This document shows positions 58,230-64,000 of a DNA stretch of 64,000 nucleotides, in pieces. The notes below the pieces were generated by a model, which worked only from the letters and a program-made list of their open reading frames with translations, was not told the DNA's origin and did not search any database. The stretch spans positions 1-64,000 of the forward strand of contig CAZMLE010000006.1 in assembly GCA_964567045.1 (NCBI GenBank), given 5' to 3'. The DNA is from JAFNGF01 sp964567045. GTDB lineage: Bacteria > Planctomycetota > Phycisphaerae > Sedimentisphaerales > Anaerobacaceae. The position numbers were made by a program, and so were the translations under genes. Within the stretch, counting starts at the first letter, position 1. Every line of letters begins with the position of its first letter.

Positions 58230-60239
58230 ATGGAAGCACAATTCCGTTCCTTATCTTCGCAGGAAATCGCTAAGGTAACCGACCAGGGCTGCAGTTGCTC
58301 TGATTGGTCAAGGGTCCAGGTCGCTGAAGGCTTCAACGCCGAGCGAGTCAGAACAAGCCAGTTCTGCGGAGAAGTAAAGTTAGGTGTGTTTGAAAAGCGA
58401 GTGTCCTTTTTCGGCGGCGTTACCAAGCCGACGGGCATCAGCAATGCGGTAATCCACAACTGCACCATCGGCAACAACGTCTACATAAGTCAGGTGAGAA
58501 ACTGTATCGCCAACTACGTTATCGAAGACGACGTGGTGATAGACAACATCGACCTGCTGGCGGTCGAGGGTGAAAGCTCATTCGGAAATGGGACAGAAGT
58601 TGCCGTAGTGAATGAGGCCGGCGGCAGAGAAATACCGATCTACGACCATCTTTCCGCCCATACCGCCTACATCATAGCGTTTTATCGTCACCGCCCGAAA
58701 GTAATCGAAAAGCTGCGAAGAATGATAGCCAATTATACAGCCTCTGTTACCTCTTCCGTGGGCCTGGTCGCAAAAGGCGCCAAACTTATAAACTGCCGGA
58801 TTATTAAAAATGTTAGAGTCGGGCCGGCAAGTGTAATCGAAGGAGTCAGCCGGCTGGAGAACGGCTCGATCAATAGCTGTCCGGAAGACCCCGTTTATAT
58901 CGGAGCAGGAGTCTTTGCAGAAGATTTTATTGCCTGTAGCGGCTCGAGCATTACCGACGGCACTATTATAGGCAAGTGCTTCGTCGGCCAGGGCACGGTA
59001 CTGTCTAAGCAGTATTCAGCGGAAAACTCGGTGTTCTTCGCCAACTGCGGGGGGTTTCACGGTGAGGCGTGCGCAGTTTTTGCCGGCCCTTATACGGTAA
59101 CACATCACAAATCGACGCTGCTGATCGCCGGCCTATTCTCGTTTCTTAACGCCGGCAGCGGAACCAACCAGAGCAACCACATGTACAAATTAGGGCCGGT
59201 GCATCAGGGCGTAGTAGAACGCGGCTCTAAAACCGCCAGCGATTCGTACATCCTCTGGCCGGCAAAAGTCGGGCCGTTCACCGTCGTAATGGGCAGACAC
59301 TACCGAAACTCAGATACCTCAGATCTACCTTTCTCATATCTAATTGAGCACGAAGACGAAAGTATTCTTGTCCCAGGCGTAAACCTACGCAGCGTGGGCA
59401 CCGTCAGAGATGCCCGAAAATGGCCGAGCAGGGACCGGCGAAAAAGCCCGAAGAAACTTGACTTGATCAACTTCAAACTCCTAAGCCCGTACACGATTCA
59501 AAAGATGCTCAACGGAAAACAACTGCTGAAAAACCTCAAGGCAACCTCCGGCGAGACATCGGAATACTTCACCTACCATAGCGTCAAAATCAAAAACGAG
59601 TCACTGGATAGAGGAATCCAATTCTACCAGATGGGTATTGATAAATTCCTGGGCAATTGCCTGATTCACCGATTGGAGAATAGAATCTTCAAAAGTGTTG
59701 ACGAGTTGCGAGAGGCGCTGCAGCCGGAAACCGACCTCGGACCCGGCAAATGGGTGGACTTGGCCGGTTTGTTCGCCCCAGAACAAGCCGTGCAGAAAAT
59801 ACTCTGCGATATTGAAAACGGCACCATAAATACGCTGGAGCAACTGTCCGAAGCATTTGGGGCGATGCACGATAATTACCCTGCATACGAGTGGGCCTGG
59901 GCAGCAGATGTCATCCGGCAAGTTCTTGGCAAAAAGATAGCCGAAATAACAGCCGATGACATTATCGCACTGACCACAAAATGGAAGAACGCTGTTGTAG
60001 AGCTTGACCACCGCCTTTACGCCGATGCCAGGAAGGAATTTGCTGCTATTGCTCAAATCGGCTTCGGCCTTGACGGCGACGAAGAGATTAAGCATTTGGA
60101 CTTCGCCGCGGTTAGAGGGACATTTGAAGATAATAGATTCGCTTCCGAAATCCAGGAGCATATCGCCAGTAAAGCAACGCTGGGCGACGAGCTTATCAGT
60201 CGAATGGAAAAAATGCGTGGGCAGCAATCGCAGGTATAA
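58230..60239 (+). CDS. DUF4954-family left-handed beta-helix protein
   Basis: A 669-residue protein with an N-terminal left-handed beta-helix region typical of DUF4954 proteins (found in Bacteroidetes and Planctomycetota). Hexapeptide-type turns include AVIHNCTIGNNVYISQVRNCI, IEDDVVIDNID and NCRIIKNVRVGPASVIEGVS, then SITDGTIIGKCFVGQGTVLS. The C-terminal 300 residues are mixed alpha/beta and unassigned. Beta-helix folds occur in nucleotidyl- and acyltransferases, so a sugar-nucleotide role is suspected but unproved. AAGGGAGAAAAG lies 5 bp before ATG 58230. Confidence 0.87.
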   Translation: MEAQFRSLSSQEIAKVTDQGCSCSDWSRVQVAEGFNAERVRTSQFCGEVKLGVFEKRVSFFGGVTKPTGISNAVIHNCTIGNNVYISQVRNCIANYVIEDDVVIDNIDLLAVEGESSFGNGTEVAVVNEAGGREIPIYDHLSAHTAYIIAFYRHRPKVIEKLRRMIANYTASVTSSVGLVAKGAKLINCRIIKNVRVGPASVIEGVSRLENGSINSCPEDPVYIGAGVFAEDFIACSGSSITDGTIIGKCFVGQGTVLSKQYSAENSVFFANCGGFHGEACAVFAGPYTVTHHKSTLLIAGLFSFLNAGSGTNQSNHMYKLGPVHQGVVERGSKTASDSYILWPAKVGPFTVVMGRHYRNSDTSDLPFSYLIEHEDESILVPGVNLRSVGTVRDARKWPSRDRRKSPKKLDLINFKLLSPYTIQKMLNGKQLLKNLKATSGETSEYFTYHSVKIKNESLDRGIQFYQMGIDKFLGNCLIHRLENRIFKSVDELREALQPETDLGPGKWVDLAGLFAPEQAVQKILCDIENGTINTLEQLSEAFGAMHDNYPAYEWAWAADVIRQVLGKKIAEITADDIIALTTKWKNAVVELDHRLYADARKEFAAIAQIGFGLDGDEEIKHLDFAAVRGTFEDNRFASEIQEHIASKATLGDELISRMEKMRGQQSQV

Positions 60240-60430
60240 AAAGGCAAAAACTTCGCTTGGCCTGTTCTGCTATAGTACTCTGCGCAGGCGGCATGCTACC
60301 AAACATCCGATCTTATTCAGTGGTGCATGTTATGCCCGCAAATTTGCACGTTTGAGATTTTATAGGAATCCAAATTGTGCGACAAACTCTTCGAATATTT
60401 CTGATTTTGTGATAAAATGCTTGCAGTGCT

Positions 60431-60778
60431 ATGATACGCAGTCGGTGGCCAGAATGGTGGGACTGGGAACTGGAACTCAGCCCACATTTATTCAAGCGTA
60501 TGCTTGAGATGAATGAGTCATATTTGGAAGTAACGTTCCGACATGGCCGGCCGTTGGCTGCGTACTATTATTTGCCGCGCCATCCGAACGACAAGAGCCG
60601 TCGAACAAGGCGAGTTGAACCGGGGCTTGTGATTGATTTTACCCGCGATGGAAAGCCTATCGGGATTGAGATTGTGGCGCCGGACAAGCTCACTTTGGCT
60701 GTGTTCAATCGAGTGCTTCGGGAGCTTGGCTTTGCGCCCTTAAAGCGGGCCGATCTGGCTCCATTAGTGGTGGCTTAG
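60431..60778 (+). CDS. DUF2283-like protein with a DUF4258-type remnant fused in front
   Basis: A 115-residue frame. Residues 1-26 (WPEWWDWELELSPHLFKRMLE) match the N-terminus of DUF4258-type toxins (W-x-W-E-L-x-LSPH..KRM), which are usually about 90 residues. At Met27 (ATG 60509) a complete DUF2283-like protein starts: YLEVTFRHGRPLAAYYYLPR, then VEPGLVIDFTRDGKPIGIEI and LNRVLRELGFAPLKRADLA. In relatives as I recall them, these are two adjacent genes. Here the first has lost its body and joined the second in frame. Translation may start at 60509. It opens the accessory patch that ends at 62167. Confidence 0.7.
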   Translation: MIRSRWPEWWDWELELSPHLFKRMLEMNESYLEVTFRHGRPLAAYYYLPRHPNDKSRRTRRVEPGLVIDFTRDGKPIGIEIVAPDKLTLAVFNRVLRELGFAPLKRADLAPLVVA

Positions 60779-60880
60779 TCGGGTAGTCAAACTTGTGCCG
60801 CAGCACTTCGGGGAGCTAAGGATTTATAGAGAAAGTGTCTAACCATAAGTTGGACCTCCGCTAAAGTGAATCGAGGCAAC

Positions 60881-61582
60881 ATGAACAGACGGATTGAAAA
60901 GTCAATAAGGGCGACTCTGCAAAACGGGCGACGCCTGCTCGACGACAGTGAGTTCCTTGAATTCAACGACCCTCCCGCCACGGCTTACTTCCTCTCGCTC
61001 ATTGCGCAAGAGGAGTTTGCCAAGGCTTTCTTGCTAGCCTTGGTGCATCGCGGGGTTGTCCCGTGGGATCAACACATCCTGCGGGCAAGCAGAGATCACA
61101 AGTGCAAGCAACTTCTGTGCATCGTAATGGATTACCTCAATCCGGATCTTGACGAGTTCATCGAACGGTGTAATGCTGTGGTCTTACGGCGCGAGCCGCC
61201 AAAACTCCCCCCTAAGGTTGCCGATGCGATCAATATCTTGCGTTACGAGAAGATCAGCCGTTGGATCTCAAGGTCGTGGGTTTGGGGCGAGGATCCCGAG
61301 TACAATCGAGATAGCGTTGCCATCGCCGAAGGGAGGCACGACAAGCGAAAGCAGGACGCACTGTACGTACGGCTTGGCGCAGACGGTGGTGTTGCTGCAA
61401 CAGCAAAAACCTTCACCCGAGACATGCTTGAGGCAGAGAAGGAGCGTGCCAATTGCTTCGCGAGCATCATCGAAAATCTCTTGGGTGATAAGCCCAAGCC
61501 GGCCCTCAACTATGACAAGGTAGAAGAGGCCTTCCGCTTGCTCTTTACGCCCACTGCACGTGCAGGGAATTCCGATGTCTAG
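60881..61582 (+). CDS. AbiV-like abortive infection protein
   Basis: A 233-residue helical protein. The start ATG 60881 (MNRRIEKSIRATLQNGRRLL) follows GAGGCAAC. Residues 36-57, PPATAYFLSLIAQEEFAKAFLL, match the AbiV core (A-x-F-L-x-x-x-A-x-E-E-x-x-K-A), which is a HEPN-like helical pattern. Long charged helices follow (DLDEFIERCNAVVLRREPPK). AbiV was first described as a phage-abortive gene in Lactococcus. Here it lies between a toxin-like remnant and hicB-hicA, so a defence role is plausible but not shown. Confidence 0.75.
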   Translation: MNRRIEKSIRATLQNGRRLLDDSEFLEFNDPPATAYFLSLIAQEEFAKAFLLALVHRGVVPWDQHILRASRDHKCKQLLCIVMDYLNPDLDEFIERCNAVVLRREPPKLPPKVADAINILRYEKISRWISRSWVWGEDPEYNRDSVAIAEGRHDKRKQDALYVRLGADGGVAATAKTFTRDMLEAEKERANCFASIIENLLGDKPKPALNYDKVEEAFRLLFTPTARAGNSDV

Positions 61583-61755
61583 CCAATCGCCTGCAGCCGA
61601 CACGAGAAATCGGCACGGGTGAGGCACAAGGCGTTGCACACTGCGTTTTCAGCGTCGTGCTTGACGGCAAGCAGCAGTTTCAGTATGCTGCCAGTTGGAT
61701 GGACCGTGGCATTGCTGTCAAATACGTGTTGGTCCATGACACGGAGAGATACATT

Positions 61756-61959
61756 ATGAAGTTAAAAGTCGTCATCCACGAGGCGGAAGAAGGCGGCTAT
61801 TGGGCAGAGGTGCCGGCCATACCCGGCTGTATGACCCAAGGGCAAACCATGCAAGAGTTAATCGAAAACTTGTATGATGCGGTGGAAGGCTGCCTGAGCA
61901 TCGACATGGATAAGATTCATCTCAAGCAGAACGATACGGTCATGGAGCTTGCCGTCTGA
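61756..61959 (+). CDS. hicB: HicB-type antitoxin
   Basis: A 67-residue HicB N-domain-type protein: MKLKVVIHEAEEGGYWAEVP, AIPGCMTQGQTMQELIENLYDAVEGCL. This is the RNase-H-like HicB core with the GGYWAEVPxIPGC signature. ATG 61756 is chosen; the upstream in-frame sequence has no good start. It lacks a C-terminal DNA-binding domain. It precedes hicA by 1 bp, so the pair is in the reverse order from classical hicAB. Confidence 0.93.
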   Translation: MKLKVVIHEAEEGGYWAEVPAIPGCMTQGQTMQELIENLYDAVEGCLSIDMDKIHLKQNDTVMELAV

Positions 61960-61960
61960 G

Positions 61961-62167
61961 ATGAAAGCTATCAGCGGTAAGCAGATGTGTAAACTCTTGC
62001 AGGCGAAAGGCTGGGAGCTTGCTCGCGTTACCGGAAGTCACCGCATCTTTGTGACCCCCGGCAAGAATGTCCGGATCTCCGTGCCGGTCCACGGCAACCG
62101 AGACCTCAAGATTGGGCTGCAGGCAGCCATCATGAAGCTGGCGGGGATCGAAGAGGAGGAACTATGA
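61961..62167 (+). CDS. hicA: HicA-type mRNA interferase toxin
   Basis: A 68-residue dsRBD-like HicA toxin: AISGKQMCKLLQAKGWELAR, VTGSHRIFVTPG (catalytic GSH), SVPVHGNRDLKIGLQAAIMK. The catalytic His is in GSHRIF near residue 27, and VHGNRDLKIGL is the C-terminal signature. It cleaves mRNA when HicB is lost. GTCTGAG around 61955 overlaps the end of hicB. Confidence 0.94.
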   Translation: MKAISGKQMCKLLQAKGWELARVTGSHRIFVTPGKNVRISVPVHGNRDLKIGLQAAIMKLAGIEEEEL

Positions 62168-62280
62168 GGCCGCTCGGCGGCCGTTTGGCCAACGTTTACT
62201 GTGCCCGGGTCCGGCCCGCTCGAATATTTGTTAGTCCAGCCGGCTCAAAAGAGTAAGTGATAAGAAAGGATAGGTAACGT

Positions 62281-63093
62281 ATGCGGTTGATAATTGAACC
62301 GAATTATGAGCTTGTCTCCAAGTGGGCTGCCAATTATGCTGCCAGAAGAATAAATGATTTTAGCCCAAACGAGTCAAGACCATTCGTGCTGGGCCTTCCT
62401 ACAGGCTCTTCGCCGCTGGGAATGTACAGAGAGCTAATAAAACTTAACGGGCAAAAACTGGTCTCGTTCAAGAATGTTGTCACCTTCAATATGGATGAAT
62501 ATGTGAACCTTCCCGAGGACCATGCTGAAAGCTACCATTCGTTTATGTGGAACAACTTCTTCGGCCATATCGACATCCGCAAAGAAAATGTCAATATCCT
62601 TAATGGAAATGCACCGGACCTGGAAGCGGAGTGTGCCAGCTACGAAGAGAAGATGAAGAGTGTGGGGGGCGTCGGTCTTTTTGTGGGCGGAATCGGACCC
62701 GACGGCCATATCGCGTTCAATGAGCCGGGCTCTTCGCTGGCATCGAGGACCCGCGTTATGAGGCTGACATACGACACTATCGTAGCCAACTCGCGGTTCT
62801 TCAATGGCGATGTGAATAAAGTGCCCAAAACTGCTTTGACGGTGGGTGTGGGAACGGTTATGGATGCCCAAGAAGTGCTTATCATCGTCAATGGTCATAA
62901 TAAGGCACGGGCCCTGCGGCACGCCATCGAAGAAGGCGTAAATCATATATGGACAGTCAGTGCTCTGCAGATGCACCCAAAAGGTATCATTGTCTGCGAT
63001 GAGCAGGCTACGGTCGAGCTACGAGTCGGCACCGTAAAATACTTTAAGGACGTGGAGTCCGCCAATCTCGACCCAGCGAGTCTACTAAAATAG
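62281..63093 (+). CDS. nagB: Glucosamine-6-phosphate deaminase NagB
   Basis: A 270-residue isomerase-deaminase that converts glucosamine-6-phosphate to fructose-6-phosphate and ammonia. VLGLPTGSSPLGMYRELI near residue 40, TFNMDEYVNLPEDHAESY near 69 (catalytic Asp72 region), GGIGPDGHIAFNEPGSSLASRTR near 135 (Asp141/His143/Glu148 triad) and VTVGVGTVMDAQEVLIIVNG match. AAAGGATAG lies before the ATG. No nagA or transporter is adjacent. It serves amino-sugar use. Confidence 0.97.
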   Translation: MRLIIEPNYELVSKWAANYAARRINDFSPNESRPFVLGLPTGSSPLGMYRELIKLNGQKLVSFKNVVTFNMDEYVNLPEDHAESYHSFMWNNFFGHIDIRKENVNILNGNAPDLEAECASYEEKMKSVGGVGLFVGGIGPDGHIAFNEPGSSLASRTRVMRLTYDTIVANSRFFNGDVNKVPKTALTVGVGTVMDAQEVLIIVNGHNKARALRHAIEEGVNHIWTVSALQMHPKGIIVCDEQATVELRVGTVKYFKDVESANLDPASLLK

Positions 63094-63118
63094 CAAGGCT
63101 ATATAAGGTGTGATTATA

Positions 63119-64000
63119 TCAGTATATCCGATAAACGGATGGGCGTCCTTTATCAGCTCCATCAAAGAGAATCAAGACTTCTATCTGCTGCTCTGACTCG
63201 CTCAAAACTGTCATAGCCTCGGCTTTACCCGGCGGATTCTCTATCGGGCCGATTCGATGGACTTTTGAGCCTTTGCCGTCCCAACTATAGATTAGGTAGC
63301 CTCGATCCTCTCGATAATTTTCGCTCTTGGGGAATTTGTCGGAAGGTTCAGACCCAGAATTGCCGGCGATGATCAGAAAACAAGATCGTGCAGCAACTAT
63401 CTCACGTATTCCGTAACCTTCGCCCAGCGAAAGGCTGTACAGCTTGTAATGCCGAGCTTTCCAGTCGGCGAATATCTCGTCTGCGGCAATTTCCATCACG
63501 TAAGCTTTTCCACCAAGATTCGGGCTGCGAAAGCCAAAAAACAGTTGACCATGCTTGGCGGCCAGACCTTCGATATTGACGCCGTTGTGCTGAAGTGGTT
63601 TTTGGAAATAAGGGCCCAAGACGGCATCGGTCTTCAAAATATCCGAAAGGCTGCTTACCTCCAGGCCAACGGGCAGGCTGGTTTTAGGAAGAACGCCGGC
63701 TGCCGGTAGCCCGCTGGCGGGATCAACTTTCAGCCGGAATATCTTGTACCGATTCTCCTGGATTCTGCCACCTTCTTTGGATACTCCGTGCGATCCGGTT
63801 ATGTAATAACAATCGCCCTCGACAGCAATAGCTTCAATGTCAATTTCCGTTCCAGAATTCAGAAGCGCCACATCTGCGAGAACCTTAAGCCATTTGCCCT
63901 GCCTGGATAACTCCAGCACCTGCACTTTTCTTCCTTCATCCGCACCGACCAGGCACCGCGTCGGGGATACACACGCTATGGCACTCAGATTTTGCTCTTC
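63119..64000 (-). CDS. DUF3616-domain protein (5' end outside the window)
   Basis: The frame stays open to the window edge with no stop, so the protein is partial at its N-terminus (at least 293 residues, including EEQNLSAIACVSPTRCLVGADEG from the edge). It is a DUF3616-like beta-propeller-type protein: DIEAIAVEGDCYYITGSHG, NIEGLAAKHGQLFFGFRSPN, EAMTVLSESEQQIEVLILFD. No enzyme is assigned to this family. It is convergent with nagB, 25 bp apart. Confidence 0.8.
   Translation of the reverse strand, partial: EEQNLSAIACVSPTRCLVGADEGRKVQVLELSRQGKWLKVLADVALLNSGTEIDIEAIAVEGDCYYITGSHGVSKEGGRIQENRYKIFRLKVDPASGLPAAGVLPKTSLPVGLEVSSLSDILKTDAVLGPYFQKPLQHNGVNIEGLAAKHGQLFFGFRSPNLGGKAYVMEIAADEIFADWKARHYKLYSLSLGEGYGIREIVAARSCFLIIAGNSGSEPSDKFPKSENYREDRGYLIYSWDGKGSKVHRIGPIENPPGKAEAMTVLSESEQQIEVLILFDGADKGRPSVYRIY

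Overview
The window looks like a chromosomal segment of a free-living member of the Planctomycetota, most likely class Phycisphaerae (Sedimentisphaerales-like). This rests on gene content, not on a marker phylogeny. The supporting content is a Tat-exported Cys-type sulfatase, several exported esterase, peptidase and phosphatase-type proteins, CsrA, an unusual pil operon that includes a ParA ATPase, a DUF4954 protein, and a complete peptidoglycan-type mraY/murE/murF set. No rRNA, tRNA, CRISPR array or transposase gene was seen.

Layout. 0-4 kb: primary-type sigma factor, a 480-bp patch of dispersed repeats, a two-gene three-Cys-motif (DUF5131)/TcmP module, and a membrane protein. 4-18 kb: csrA and a series of exported enzymes (sulfatase, alpha/beta hydrolase, class-I amidotransferase lipoprotein, a phosphodiesterase fused to a methyltransferase, TPR protein, sugar isomerase-like TIM barrel, and two M14 carboxypeptidase-like proteins, one without its zinc ligands). 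18-32 kb: a STAS protein and a minus-strand type IV pilus/type II secretion operon in the order pilB, pilC, major pilin, three minor pilin-like genes, pilM, pilN, pilO, parA, pilP-like, pilQ. 32-44 kb: threonine synthase, MenA/UbiA prenyltransferase, a receiver-domain protein followed by groES-groEL, an ABC exporter, and murE-murF-mraY. 44-58 kb: transglutaminase-like protein, metallophosphoesterase, a tightly packed trxA-trxB-trxA-SDR-SEC-C-recJ run, a YgiT/DUF4258 toxin-antitoxin-like pair, rmuC, HAD hydrolase, homocysteine methyltransferase-like protein, ASCH protein, a proline-rich secreted protein and a degenerate amidase. 58-64 kb: DUF4954 protein, a small accessory patch (DUF4258/DUF2283 fusion remnant, AbiV-like gene, hicB-hicA), nagB, and a DUF3616 protein cut by the window edge.

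The most distinctive feature is a dense set of short dispersed repeats and palindromes between genes. They also occur inside genes and in frame: five text-like repeat tracts in murE/murF, two repeats in the degenerate M14 gene, and repeat-derived leaders on all three minor pilin-like genes. Some palindromes are nested in one another: one hairpin appears intact once and twice split by other repeat elements. The best candidates for a little-described system are the DUF5131/TcmP pair, the exported phosphodiesterase-methyltransferase fusion, and the ParA-containing pil operon.
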